A stretch of DNA of 64,000 nucleotides from Thermomicrobiales bacterium (GCA_019637585.1 JAHBVL010000005.1:186001-250000), one strand, 5' to 3'; positions 45,601-53,719 are shown, numbered from the stretch's first letter. The notes: a model not told the origin generated them from the letters alone. Translations and numbers: made by a program.

Positions 45601-46432
45601 TGCCACCCGTACCAGCGCCACCAATCGCGTCGCCACCCACCGAATCGCCACCAAAGGCCGATCCGCCGTTGCCGCCGCCACCCTGGTTGCCGCCGCCATA
45701 CGTGTTCGACGTGGCGCTCCCGGTCAGGAACTGGCCAATGCTGACCGATCCCCCGGTGTTGCCGCCGCCATTCGTCACGCCGCCATTGAACAAGCCGGCG
45801 TTGCCACCATCACCGCCGTTCGCCCATGACCCGTTGTCTGCATCGCCACCATCACCACCATTGCCGCCGTTCGCCGACAGTCCGGTGCTCCCCACGGTGG
45901 TCGTCAGCACCAGGCCACCCTGGCCCACCTGGCCACTGATGTTGGCGCTGCCGCTCGTCGCCGAGCCGCCATTTACCGTCCCCGTGGCGTTCCCCCCATT
46001 CCCCGCGCCGCCCGTCGCCGAGCCGCCCGCCTGGGCATTCCCGCCACTCGCTGCTCCACCATTGCCATTCCCGCCGGTCACACTCCCCCCAGAGGTATTC
46101 CCCCCGGTGGTGTTCCCGCTGGCACTCCCACCATTGCCGCCGGTGGCGTTGCCGCCAATCCCGACCGCACCAGTGCCATTCCCGCCATTCGCGCTCGCCG
46201 ACCCACCCGTCGCCGAGCCGCCCGCCTGGCCGTTCGCCCCATTACCGCCCGCGCCACCAACAACAGCGCCCGAGCTCCCGCTCCCGCCATTGCCGCCCTG
46301 CGCGTCCCCTTCACTGTCCTGCGCGCCCACACCACCAACCGCATAGGTCAGCATGCTCACCACCAGGGCCATCGTCCCCAGCAGCCGCGCCATCCGCTCT
46401 CGTCCACTCATCCCGCTTCCCTTTCCCACCAT
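39653..46432 (-). CDS. giant exported glycine-rich surface protein with LPATG anchor
   Basis: The ATG at 46432 with GAGGAG 8 bases upstream gives 2259 residues; an open frame further upstream to 46648 is not supported. A signal peptide (MARLLGTMALVVSMLTYAVG, cleavage near GVGAQ) is followed by about 1900 residues dominated by GGX triplets such as GGNGGAGG and GGNATGG, arranged in six modules. A tail follows with eight cysteines, including three copies of GDCTGxC, then a Gly/His tract (NHGGGGNHGGGGNHGGGG), then LPATG at 39749-39763, a hydrophobic span and LRRAA. That C-terminus is a sortase sorting signal. Composition resembles mycobacterial PE_PGRS proteins but no PE domain is present. It may be adhesive or structural. 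No sortase gene lies in the window. Confidence 0.85.
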   Translation of the reverse strand: MVGKGSGMSGRERMARLLGTMALVVSMLTYAVGGVGAQDSEGDAQGGNGGSGSSGAVVGGAGGNGANGQAGGSATGGSASANGGNGTGAVGIGGNATGGNGGSASGNTTGGNTSGGSVTGGNGNGGAASGGNAQAGGSATGGAGNGGNATGTVNGGSATSGSANISGQVGQGGLVLTTTVGSTGLSANGGNGGDGGDADNGSWANGGDGGNAGLFNGGVTNGGGNTGGSVSIGQFLTGSATSNTYGGGNQGGGGNGGSAFGGDSVGGDAIGGAGTGGNASGGGATGGNTTGGGNTAGNGGLAVAGAGIGGSGTGGSGGTATGGTATAGAGGSGGSGGDGGQATSGDAVGGNAGHAQSSTENDGTQSPVYAIATGGEGGVATTGLAYGGQGGEGGAAGNGTDANGGDAAAGGGTGTGARGFGGDAQGGQGGNAVGETLGGETIAGDALGAVGNGGAAVAGNGGAVGDARGGVGTGGSGSGDANGANAEGGSINFDGSEGGYIAYGGDVSTTTSGCNTLDPGDAGVEILAGGPGAGGDGGRGTEANNYSWADGGDGGNGGWAGCGATNGGGNSGGNASHGGLTGGNATVVTQGGGNSGGNGTGGNGRSGDSVGGNATAGAGTGGGASTGMTTGGNTTHLGNTGGDGGAATAGTGTGGNGAGGNGGTATAGNATGGSGGNGGDAGNGGAAQSGNATAGNGGLANGAAYGAGGDPVADAWAGDGGDAGSGQANAGDGGDGGAGGNGGQIGEGGDASAVGGDGQGASGFGGDADGGDGGDAYGDATGGDTLGGNGTGGAGEGGAANGADGGASGSGIGGNGTGGNGSGDVEVAGEGTPTIVGGSATAGVVAGGQILTITVGCTVVGGTGGAGGDGGYEVGNPDPELGDPDNSPSGWATALGGDGGNGGSAGCGNVTGGGNNAGTGASHGDVTGGSASVYTAGGGNSGGSAVAGNGVGGDSIGGSATGGAATGGAGNAGATTGGDTTHNGNTAGSGGNGSGGNGTGGAGTGGSGGNASGGASTGGNGGAGGGGGNGGNASTGDTSGGDGGNAVAEASLGAGGLEPVEAVATGGNGGTGTSSTADGADGGQGGLGGDGGYGEGGDGVADGGDGTGARGFGGDGTGADGADVTGNVQGGWTEGGSAQGGLAFGGDATAGTVGQGGNGIGGNADGGEATSSVTGGVALPGDAVGGDVLQGGVATITLGCYAQGGAGGIGGEGGADVDDGGTANGGDGGNGGGSLCGWWHGDVGGGNSAGTASHGNVTGGNASTVTAAAGNTGGDASGGNGIGGDSQSGDATGGSATAGNAQSGDVTGGASTHNGNISGNGGAGVAGSGTGGAGTGGDGGNGSGGNGTGGDGGNGGQAGNGGSASTGGGHGGDGGDASAIAQSTGYDPYAEATGGQGGNGQSGYAQGGGPGITGNGADGGVGLGGNGSAIGGEGTGAVGIGRSATGGEAGEAWGDVNGGDTVGGGAQGGHAQTGSATGGDSANGGVGTGGSGTAGLAASDVNGGTATAGSAIGGIVTSGFSTPEEFGNVVGTVASGLGLDGPGIAEDVEGLLADWFVDPVSVGTLTVPCMGLGGNGGAGGAGSQVVINGPDDGVDDGATANGGNGGNGGAGNCGGTNGGGNTGGSASLGDVTGGNASASAGTTSGNTTGNADGGNGRGGNSLAGNGTSGNTAGGNATSSNATGGDTTGGGNVAGSGGTSTSGNGTGGAGTGGNGGTGAGGNGVAGDGGNGGNAGSGGDAGTGTGTGGNGGNAAALAQQSGQSGVVNANAEAGQGANGVTGSALGGPGGNAGNGGQGGNGTGLDGEGNGGDGQGNFGLGGVGQGGDGGDAWGDTNGGDTSADTATGGTGSSPNAVGGTAADGGAGDGGDATSGDALLTVNGGDATADDADASEIEVTSDSALTTTVGSCTTEEMGSAGSTTGGGNGGNGGEGGDTDPTNPDPDVEGPGSQANGGDGGNGSSSNCGATNGGGNTSGSQDVGGLTTGDANAHAEGVGNSTADSTGGNARGGDSNAGNITTGDGTGGDAVGDPVTGGNTTHAANTGGDGGAGTGADGEGGAGTGGNGGDAVAGDGNGADGGDGGNGGNGGGAFGGDATGGNGGNAGVQASSGPGSWNDFVWLKACADDKDFDCSPGDVDGDCTGYCYAPKKGEMPGDCTGICLGEVAGDCTGVCIDDWGKGHGGNHGGGGNHGGGGNHGGGGHHHGPKGGKGLGSSANVAELMSVTALPATGSGESDSGMLPLMLLSLVVAAGVAGVGLRRAA
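40080..45930 (-). repeat. six long protein-coding modules of about 1.02-1.1 kb in the giant gene
   Basis: Each module opens with a short hydrophobic strand of the type LTTTVGC, then GG-rich sequence, then an anchor like NCGATNGGGN, then TGG-type repeats. First-anchor codons lie at 45887 (Ser), 44891, 43862, 42833, 41726 and 40709 (all Cys), so the period is 332, 343, 343, 369 and 339 residues. Second-anchor cysteines lie at 44747, 43712, 42725, 41594 and 40544; the first module has none. Confidence 0.85.
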
Positions 46433-46878
46433 CTCGACACTCCTCGTGCTTCCCATCCCTGCCCCAGGGCTCCTCTGTCTCTGCCGTCTCCATCGCTCGC
46501 TGCGTCGCTCAGGTCCCATCCAGGCCTCCCATCCCTCCGGGCCCCCCTCGACAGAGTTGCCACCGTAATTCGTAGGCGCCAGCGCAGATGCCACTGACAC
46601 GTGCGCTTTCAGGCACAACAATTCCCAGATCGTGCTGTCGTCCAGCACAACCTGGGGAACTCGCCCAGATTCGAATGCACGCGTTTCCGTTCAACGGACC
46701 GTCGCTCCCTACCACGTCTGGTGGGCAAATCGCGCAACGATGAGACCGGCCGGTCTGACTCGTCACGTCGACGGCGCAGCTACTCGGCGGAGAAAACCTC
46801 CTGGCCACCAAAGCCGTATACCTTGTTGGCCTGCCTTGCACGTCTGGACTCATCCTACACTGCGATATTTCGAAACGC

Positions 46879-46908
46879 AACGCCCCTGATGCAAACCAGC
46901 GGGGCGTT
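46879..46908. repeat. hairpin in the 766-base divergent region between the glycine-rich and cupin genes
   Basis: AACGCCCC and GGGGCGTT enclose 14 bases. The rest of 46433-47198 holds no gene I can support; a weak minus-strand -35/-10 pair, TTGCGT and TAGGAT 17 bases apart, lies near 46851-46880 and would give a very long leader. Confidence 0.4.
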
Positions 46909-47198
46909 CATGCCACGAAATCCGCGTATCCACGTGCTGTCTTCTTCTTATATGGCTCGAGGAACTCCGCGCGAACTGGAATCGACCCCGCCGATTCGAG
47001 CATCCAAGGAGACCCTTGCGGACGTACGTCTTCACAGCCGCCTCGTCCCCGACATCTGATCGAGGTCGGCCAGGAAAGCTCTGTTTGGGCCTTCACCGAT
47101 CCGGTTCCGGGTTACCATTGGCCGGCGCCTGAGGGTCCTTCATCCTGCTCGGGCTCGACGGAATTGGCAAAAGACGATAGAGGGTGCGAGGTTCTGGA

Positions 47199-48443
47199 AT
47201 GCGGATGTTCTCTCGACGGACGTTGATGGCGCAAGCCGCGGGCGTGGTGCTGGCTGGATCCCGATTGAGCGGAATCCACATCGCACAGGCGCAGGAATTC
47301 GGCGCCGAACTCCTCATTTCCGTCGATCTGGCCGAAGGGCAGTACCCAATCGCCCCCGCATTCGTGCGTTTGCTCCGCATCACCATGGCGCCCGAATCCA
47401 ATAGCCCCATGCACACACACCCGGGCCCGGAAATCGCGCTGGTCGAGCAAGGCTCTCTCACAGTCCAGGTCAATGGCATCGCGACCATTACCGGCGCCGG
47501 CGACCAGGGCACACCGGAAGCAGGCAGATCGGCGCCGAACAATACGGAGTTCGAGCTGCAGGAAGGTGAGGTCATCACCTACTTCCCCGAAACCCCAATG
47601 ACCTTCACCAACACTACTGATTCACCGGTCAGCCTGTTGACCGCCGTGCTCCTGCCGGCCGGCAATCAGCACCCGCCAGGAATCGCCTATCTGGATGGAC
47701 AGCCTTCCGCTGACGCGTTCGAAGGCGTCGCCCCGGCGATTCTGGGCGACGGCGTGGCCACAGTCCTGCCCCGCGACGGCATGCTCCTCACGGTCGAGCG
47801 GTTGCGCATCGGCCCCGGGCAACCGATCCCGGCAGTCAACGAGCCAGTCTTGCTCTCGCTGGAAAGCGGGGTTCTCGATTTCACCGTGATCGGCGGGAAA
47901 GTTCAGGTGTCGCGTACGGCGACACCCGGCCCCCAACCCGACTCGGCTCCCGAAACGGTGGTGAGCCTCTCCAAGGCAGACGCCATTTTCTTTCCTCTGG
48001 GCATGAAAGAAGTCGACCGGAGCGCACTCGAGGGAGACATCGTGCTCCTCCGCATGAAGCTCAGCGCCTCAGGCGGAACCGCCGATGCGAACGAAACGGA
48101 AACCGGCGTCGGCGAGATTCGTGTGCTTGCCAGCGAGCTCATCGAGACTCCCGCGTCCCCATCAGCCGGCGCCAGTCCCGCGGCGACTCCCGAAGCGGAC
48201 AGAGAGCCTGTGCTCGAAGAAGGCGCGTTGGTGGAAGCGAATTCTGATGGTGTCAACATCCGCACCGGTGCAGGCACCGGTTTCGAAATCGTGACGCAGG
48301 TCTTTATCGGCGACCAACTGCGGATCACCGGCGAGTCTGAAGAAGCTGACGACTTCGTCTGGTGGCCGGTTGAGCTGGTCGACGACACATCCATTACGGG
48401 ATATATCGCTGAAGACTTCATCGATCTGGTGATCGAGGAGTAG
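47199..48443 (+). CDS. exported cupin protein with C-terminal SH3-like domain
   Basis: The ATG at 47199 gives 414 residues; a GTG at 47184 is less likely. The start has a twin-arginine-like signal, MFSRRTLMAQAAGVVLAGSR. A cupin domain covers about residues 30-150 (RLLRITMAPESNSPMHTHPG, PEIALVEQGSLTVQVNG) with the usual His pair, and a second cupin-like half follows to about residue 300. After a Ser/Pro/Ala linker comes a bacterial SH3 domain (NSDGVNIRTGAGTGFEIVTQ, then GYIAEDFIDLV), which in other proteins binds peptidoglycan peptides. It is probably a wall-associated protein. It lies between the two glycine-rich genes. Confidence 0.8.
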   Translation: MRMFSRRTLMAQAAGVVLAGSRLSGIHIAQAQEFGAELLISVDLAEGQYPIAPAFVRLLRITMAPESNSPMHTHPGPEIALVEQGSLTVQVNGIATITGAGDQGTPEAGRSAPNNTEFELQEGEVITYFPETPMTFTNTTDSPVSLLTAVLLPAGNQHPPGIAYLDGQPSADAFEGVAPAILGDGVATVLPRDGMLLTVERLRIGPGQPIPAVNEPVLLSLESGVLDFTVIGGKVQVSRTATPGPQPDSAPETVVSLSKADAIFFPLGMKEVDRSALEGDIVLLRMKLSASGGTADANETETGVGEIRVLASELIETPASPSAGASPAATPEADREPVLEEGALVEANSDGVNIRTGAGTGFEIVTQVFIGDQLRITGESEEADDFVWWPVELVDDTSITGYIAEDFIDLVIEE

Positions 48444-48594
48444 GCGCGCGACGTATCAGAACGTCGTCCCGGAGCCATGGTGCCGGCATCGGTGCTCCGG
48501 GATTCTGGTAGCATCCCGCTGCTGTTGACGGAAGCGGGGTCGGTGTTTTTCTGGGTGGCGGCACCGTGCGGTCATTCATCATTGAGGATGGGGT

Positions 48595-50007
48595 ATGTCG
48601 AAAGCACTCTTCAGGCGGTTAGGCGTCTTGCTCTTTGCCGTTGTGGCAACACTGGGATCAATTCTTCCCGCCGCGTCGCAAGTTCAACCGAGTTACGACA
48701 CGATCCGGGTGCAGGATGGCGACGTTGCGCGTCTCTACCAGGCCTCGATCCTGTGGTCCCCACTCGTTCTCCCCACGCCTGATGGCGGAGCGTGGGCTTT
48801 CTTCACCGCTCAGCTACGGCTGCCGTCCGAACCAGGAGCCGAGCCGACCCTCTCGAACTTCAAGGTCTTCTCCTCGCGGTTCGATCCTGCTGCGGGAACC
48901 TGGGGGGCGGCAACAGCGCTACCCGGCGAAATCAGCTTCGGTCCGGCGGGCGTGGTCGACTCAACGGGAACGGTGCACCTCGTCTACACCGTGCGCGACA
49001 GTCTCGAACCCGATTCCTTTGGCCAGCTGGCCTACATCAAGTCAGCAGGAAATGGAAGCTGGGAGGGACCCACGCTGGTCGCGGCCAGCGACATCTCCGG
49101 TCACCAGCTCAGCCCCGACCTGGCGATCGACTCCAACGATGGACTCCATGTCGCCTGGCAGGACCAGCGCAATGTGACCGATGAGCAGCGCGCTGCCGAT
49201 GCGTCGAACGCCGATATCTTCGTTGCCGATCTGAATCCGGATGGCACCTGGTCGGAACCGGTTCAGGTGAGTGTTCGCGCGGATGCCGGTGACAATGGCA
49301 GCCGTCCGCAGATCCTGGCCGACAACGATCGCCTCGTTCTCATCTGGTCGACCTATTCGACAACCCAGGAGATCGGGCTCGATTCCGCAATTCACGTTCA
49401 GTGGGCAACCCGACCGGTGGCGGACACCGCTGCCTGGAGCGAACCGCAGGTGCTCTTCGACCGGGGAGAGACCCTGATCGGCGGCCGCTTCCTGGACGCC
49501 GATGCTTCAGCAACGGGAGACATCGTTCTCCTCTACGGACGGCGCACCGAAACAGACAACCAGATCTTCCTGCAGCGACTGCCGAGCGGCGCGACCGAGT
49601 GGTCGGCAGCTTCACTGATCGGTATCGGCAACCGTGGGAGCTATCCGCGCGTGACGATTGCCAATGACGGCACCGTCTACACGGTCTACAACCTGGCCAT
49701 GGACGATTCGTCGGTCAAAGTGGGGATGCTCGCTGTCGCCCCGGGTGAAAGCCTGCCTGGCACCGAGTTGGCCGTCACCGTTGGTGAGGAAGGTCAGCAG
49801 GGTATTCCGAATGTGGCGGTCGACTCCCTGGGCAGAACGTGGGTCGTCTACCTGCATGAGCTGCCCAATGGAACGACCCCGTCCGAGGTTCGCGTACTGC
49901 GTGGCGCGTTGATTTCGTCGGAGCCGGTGGCTCCGGCGCAAACGACGTTGCCGCCGGCCGCCTCGCCGGAAGCCGAAATCGCTCCCGAAGCCACGCCAGA
50001 GGGATAA
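48595..50007 (+). CDS. exported beta-propeller-like protein (sialidase-like repeats)
   Basis: 470 residues with a signal peptide (LFRRLGVLLFAVVATLGSIL, cleavage near AASQ). Repeated blades have the form of Asp-box-like and LVxxxx propeller strands: GPAGVVDSTGTVHLVYTVRD, SPDLAIDSNDGLHVAWQDQR, SRPQILADNDRLVLIWSTYS, SYPRVTIANDGTVYTVYNLA, GIPNVAVDSLGRTWVVYLHE. This is a BNR/sialidase-superfamily-like propeller without obvious catalytic residues. A Pro/Ala/Glu-rich tail ends it. It is followed by a strong terminator and lies beside the glycine-rich genes. Confidence 0.8.
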   Translation: MSKALFRRLGVLLFAVVATLGSILPAASQVQPSYDTIRVQDGDVARLYQASILWSPLVLPTPDGGAWAFFTAQLRLPSEPGAEPTLSNFKVFSSRFDPAAGTWGAATALPGEISFGPAGVVDSTGTVHLVYTVRDSLEPDSFGQLAYIKSAGNGSWEGPTLVAASDISGHQLSPDLAIDSNDGLHVAWQDQRNVTDEQRAADASNADIFVADLNPDGTWSEPVQVSVRADAGDNGSRPQILADNDRLVLIWSTYSTTQEIGLDSAIHVQWATRPVADTAAWSEPQVLFDRGETLIGGRFLDADASATGDIVLLYGRRTETDNQIFLQRLPSGATEWSAASLIGIGNRGSYPRVTIANDGTVYTVYNLAMDDSSVKVGMLAVAPGESLPGTELAVTVGEEGQQGIPNVAVDSLGRTWVVYLHELPNGTTPSEVRVLRGALISSEPVAPAQTTLPPAASPEAEIAPEATPEG

Positions 50008-50062
50008 ACGGTCGCTCTGCACGTACAGCGTCAGGCTGTCACATCGGGCAAAAACGACAATC

Positions 50063-50094
50063 AGCGGTCCCGGCCAATAGCGGCCGGGACCGCT
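50063..50094 (+). terminator. intrinsic terminator after the propeller gene
   Basis: AGCGGTCCCGGCC and its exact complement enclose AATAGC; TGCGTTT follows. It lies 56 bases after the stop codon. Confidence 0.8.
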
Positions 50095-50174
50095 TGCGTT
50101 TGGATCACCCCAACCGGTAGACTAGGAGGCAATATTCCCGCAGCGATGGTTCCATGTCTTGTTAGGGTGGCAGC

Positions 50175-53100
50175 ATGGACGTGGGAGTCGAAAAGGGGAT
50201 TCTTTTGCCTCGAAATAAACGCCGTTCCGTCCTGGTTGCATGGATGTTGTCGATTGCCCTGTCTGTTGGGCTGATCGGACTTACGCTGCCAGGCTTCACC
50301 AGTGCTCAAGGCAGCGTGACCGACGATCCTGATATCGACGGTCAGGCCTACATTGGCGATTTGCAGGTCGGGGACTCACTTTCACTCACTGTCGGCGGCA
50401 ATCTGGTAGGCGGTCCCGGCCATGGCGGCAACGCGACGGCTGGTAGCTCTGTTGCTGGAGATGGCATCGCCGGCAACGCCACGGGCGGCAATGGCACCAG
50501 CCACGCCGTCACTGGCGGCAACGTCTCGGCCAATCCCACCGGCCCGGGCTCGACCGCAGTCGGCCAGGATGGCTGGCCGGGCGCGAACAGTCAGCCGATC
50601 ATCTCCGAAATCGCCGGAGTGACCTATTACCAGGGACCAGACGGCACCAACGGGCAAGGCGCCACAGGCGGCGACGCCAGTGATGGGTCGCATGCATTCG
50701 GCGGCAATGCCACCGGAGACGCGACGCGCGGTGGCGGCGCGATCGGTGGCGATGGACGCGGCGGTACGGCGCTCGATGGCGGCGACGGTCTTGGCGGCAA
50801 CGGCAAGGGCGGCAATGCGATCGGCAACACCGTCGGCGGCAACGCGACCGGCGGCAACGGCACGGCTCCCACGGGTGCAAACGCCACGGGCGGTTCCGCG
50901 CTGAGCCTCACACAAGGCGGCAACAACACCGGCGGGAACGGCACCGGCGGCAATGGCACCGGCGGCGACTCCCTCGGCGGCGATGGCGTTGGTGGCGATG
51001 CCCGGGGCGGCAATGCCCAGGGCGCGACCGTGACCGGCGGCAACACCACCGGCGGCACCGGCGGCGCAGGGGGCGCCGCGAATGCGGGTTCCGGCGGTGA
51101 AGGAACGAATTTCGATCTGACACTTGGCACATCGACCAATGCCGAAGGCGTAACCGTTCTCCAGGCTCCCGGCCTGACCGAAGTGACCGCCGGTGACGGC
51201 GGCAATGGCGGTTCGGCACTGGGTGGTGTCGGCGGAGCCGGTGGCAATGCGACTGGTGGCGACGTCACTGGCGGCAATGTCTACGGCGGCAGCGCCGAGG
51301 GCGGCAATGGCATCGGCGGCAACTCCGCCGATGGCGGCGACGGCCAAGGCGGGGTCGGTACCGGCGGACAGGGCGGTGGCAATACCGTCGGCGGCAACGC
51401 CAAGGGCGGGAATGGCACCGGCGCTCGCGGCCAGGGTGGTGCCGGCACCAGCGTGACCATCGGCGGTGGTAACACCGGCGGTGATGGCCAGGGTGGCGTC
51501 GGCACGGGAGGAAACTCCATTGCTGGCGACGGCACAGGCGGCACAGGCACCGGTGGCGACGCCACTGGCGGCGATGTCTATGGCGGAACGACCACCGGTG
51601 GCACCGGCGGAGTCGGTGGCACGGGATCTGGTGGAGACGGTGGCCAGGGCGGCGACGCCGAGGTGACTGAACTCGCTGTCCAGAACGCCACTGGCAATGT
51701 CACTGTCGTCGGCCTGGGTGGCACAACGGTTCTGGCGGGCAATGGCGGCAATGGCGGTACGGGCGCCGGTGGCGAAGGTGGCACTGGCGGTGACGCGCAA
51801 GGCGGCGATGTCCGCACGGGCAATGTCGTTGCCGGCGACGGAACCGGTGGCACGGGCACGGGCGGCACCGCCGGCGATGGTGGCGATGGCACCGGTGGCG
51901 CTGGGCAAGGTGGAACCGCCAGCGGCAACACGGTTGGCGGCAACGGCACCGGCGGTACAGGTGGTACTTCGACCGGCACCGGAGGCGCTGGCAGCTCGGC
52001 AACACAACATCACGCCAATCAGGGTGGCGCCGGCGCCGGTGGAGCCGGCGTCGGCGGCAACAGCCAGGGCGGAACCGGAACCGGGGGCGATGGCTACGGC
52101 GGCAATGCCACCGGTGGCGATGCCAATCTCGGCGACACCTTTGGTGGAACAGGCGGCGCTGGTGGTCTCGGCCTCGGTGGCGATGGCGGCAACGGCGGCG
52201 ACGCGGTGCTGATCAACCTCGAGGTGACAGGTGATTCGCCGGTTGTGATCGACGCCACGAAATCGGGTGACACCGTCATCGGTGGCTTCGGTGGACATGG
52301 TGGCGATGCAGTGGGCGGAGACGCCGGTGTGGGCGGAAATGCCACAAGCGGCAACGCCTCGCTCGGTACCGTCACGGCCGGAACCGGAACGGGCGGCACT
52401 GGCACCGGCGGGCAAGCCGGACAGGGTGGTATCGGCACCGGCGGTGTTGGCACCGGAGGAAGCGCCACGGGTGGCGGCACGATCGGCAACGCCCAGGGTG
52501 GCGGTGGAGCCAATCCTGGCCAGAGCAACCCCTCGTTGAACAATGGCACACCCGTCAACGGCACCGGAACAAATGGCACCGGCACCAATGGCACATCAAC
52601 CCCTGGCGAAGGGCATAACGGCACCGGCCACAATGGCACCGTCACCAGAGGAGAGATCGTCCCAGGCCAGACCGAGGATGGCCAGCTCGGCAACGGAGGC
52701 AACGCCACAGGCGGCACCGGCGGCCAGGGCGGCAGCGCCGCATCGATCGGCGCACATCTGATCAATTACGAAAACGTGACGCTCAACCTGACCCAAACCA
52801 GCGCCGACATCACCATGGGCGGACTGGGCGGCAATGGCGGAGCGGCTACAGGCGGCTATGGATTCGTCGGGGGCGATGCCACAGGTGGCGCCGGCGGCGC
52901 CGGTGGCGGCGCGTTCAGCGCCCAGACTTTGACCGGCGCGTGTGACGTCTCCGAGTTGATGACCGATCTTGGCAGCGGCCCCTCCATCGGCGGCGAGCTC
53001 GACAGCAACTGCACCTATTCCACGCTGATGACCGATTTGACGATCGGTGGCGACGGTGGCCATGGCGGCAACGCCATCGGCGGCATCGGCCTGACCACGG

Positions 53101-53684
53101 GCGGCGCGGCAATTGGTGGGGAAGGTGGCGCCGGCGGCGCGGCATTCGGTGGAATCGCATTTGGCGGCAGTGGCGGTCACGGTGGTTCGGCAACAGCATC
53201 TGGCGCATTCGCCCAGGGCGGCAACGGCGGCACGGGCGCCGATGCGACCGGTGTCACGGCTGCTGCCGGCAATGGCGGCAAGGGCGGCAACGCCACTAAT
53301 ACCAATGGCGACGCGATCGGTGGCAACGGCGGCAATGGCGGTATCCAGACCACCGCCCAGACGCCATCTGGCGGTCTCACCTCGACCTCCGGCAACGGCG
53401 GCGACGGCGGCAACGCCTACGCGGTGAATGGCAACGCGACTGGCGGCAATGGCGGCCAGCCTGGTTCAGTCGCCCAGGGTTCGACCGGCGGCAACGGCGG
53501 CAGCGCAGTGGCCGTCGGCGGTAATGCAACCGGCGGCAATGGCGGAACGCTTGGCGACGGCGGTTGCGCGGTTGCCGTCAACGGCAGCGCAACGAGCGGC
53601 CAGGCCGGCGCAGGTGGCTTCGACGGTTGCAGCGTCCAGCTCGGCGGCGACGGCGACTTCTTCCAGGTCGATTGGGGCAACTAA
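50175..53684 (+). CDS. second exported glycine-rich repeat protein
   Basis: 1169 residues from an ATG with AGGGTGG upstream. A signal peptide (VLVAWMLSIALSVGLIGLTL, cleavage near TSAQ) precedes about 1100 residues of GGN/GGT/GGD triplets like those of the giant protein. Short hydrophobic strands interrupt it about every 150-200 residues: GDSLSLTVGGNLVGG, TVLQAPGLTEV, NVTVVGLGGTTVL, PVVIDATKSGDTVIGG, NVTLNLTQTSADITMGG, LMTDLTIGGDGG. Only four cysteines are present, in two nearby pairs (GACDVSELMTDLG with DSNCTYS, and GGCAVAVNG with DGCSVQLGG). Unlike the giant protein it has no LPxTG signal; it ends FFQVDWGN, so it is secreted or held by the other protein. A terminator follows. Confidence 0.85.
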   Translation: MDVGVEKGILLPRNKRRSVLVAWMLSIALSVGLIGLTLPGFTSAQGSVTDDPDIDGQAYIGDLQVGDSLSLTVGGNLVGGPGHGGNATAGSSVAGDGIAGNATGGNGTSHAVTGGNVSANPTGPGSTAVGQDGWPGANSQPIISEIAGVTYYQGPDGTNGQGATGGDASDGSHAFGGNATGDATRGGGAIGGDGRGGTALDGGDGLGGNGKGGNAIGNTVGGNATGGNGTAPTGANATGGSALSLTQGGNNTGGNGTGGNGTGGDSLGGDGVGGDARGGNAQGATVTGGNTTGGTGGAGGAANAGSGGEGTNFDLTLGTSTNAEGVTVLQAPGLTEVTAGDGGNGGSALGGVGGAGGNATGGDVTGGNVYGGSAEGGNGIGGNSADGGDGQGGVGTGGQGGGNTVGGNAKGGNGTGARGQGGAGTSVTIGGGNTGGDGQGGVGTGGNSIAGDGTGGTGTGGDATGGDVYGGTTTGGTGGVGGTGSGGDGGQGGDAEVTELAVQNATGNVTVVGLGGTTVLAGNGGNGGTGAGGEGGTGGDAQGGDVRTGNVVAGDGTGGTGTGGTAGDGGDGTGGAGQGGTASGNTVGGNGTGGTGGTSTGTGGAGSSATQHHANQGGAGAGGAGVGGNSQGGTGTGGDGYGGNATGGDANLGDTFGGTGGAGGLGLGGDGGNGGDAVLINLEVTGDSPVVIDATKSGDTVIGGFGGHGGDAVGGDAGVGGNATSGNASLGTVTAGTGTGGTGTGGQAGQGGIGTGGVGTGGSATGGGTIGNAQGGGGANPGQSNPSLNNGTPVNGTGTNGTGTNGTSTPGEGHNGTGHNGTVTRGEIVPGQTEDGQLGNGGNATGGTGGQGGSAASIGAHLINYENVTLNLTQTSADITMGGLGGNGGAATGGYGFVGGDATGGAGGAGGGAFSAQTLTGACDVSELMTDLGSGPSIGGELDSNCTYSTLMTDLTIGGDGGHGGNAIGGIGLTTGGAAIGGEGGAGGAAFGGIAFGGSGGHGGSATASGAFAQGGNGGTGADATGVTAAAGNGGKGGNATNTNGDAIGGNGGNGGIQTTAQTPSGGLTSTSGNGGDGGNAYAVNGNATGGNGGQPGSVAQGSTGGNGGSAVAVGGNATGGNGGTLGDGGCAVAVNGSATSGQAGAGGFDGCSVQLGGDGDFFQVDWGN

Positions 53685-53719
53685 CCCCGCCATCACACAA
53701 TCCAGCATATTCAGCTTGA

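Noticed and set aside
39590-45829. A 2079-codon open frame on the plus strand, antisense to the giant glycine-rich gene, and similar plus-strand frames such as 40017-42224
   Set aside because: Stop codons are avoided because GGN-rich codons on the other strand give few TAA, TAG or TGA. The translation is an Ala/Thr/Ile-rich mirror with no signal, ribosome site or domains; the minus-strand frame has a signal peptide and LPATG anchor.
46601-47059. Plus-strand frame of 152 codons between the divergent glycine-rich and cupin genes
   Set aside because: No ribosome site and no recognisable fold; composition fits the reverse of a noncoding region.
50382-52415. Minus-strand frame of 677 codons antisense to the second glycine-rich gene
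   Set aside because: Same codon-mirror effect as at 39590; the plus-strand gene has a signal peptide and ribosome site.
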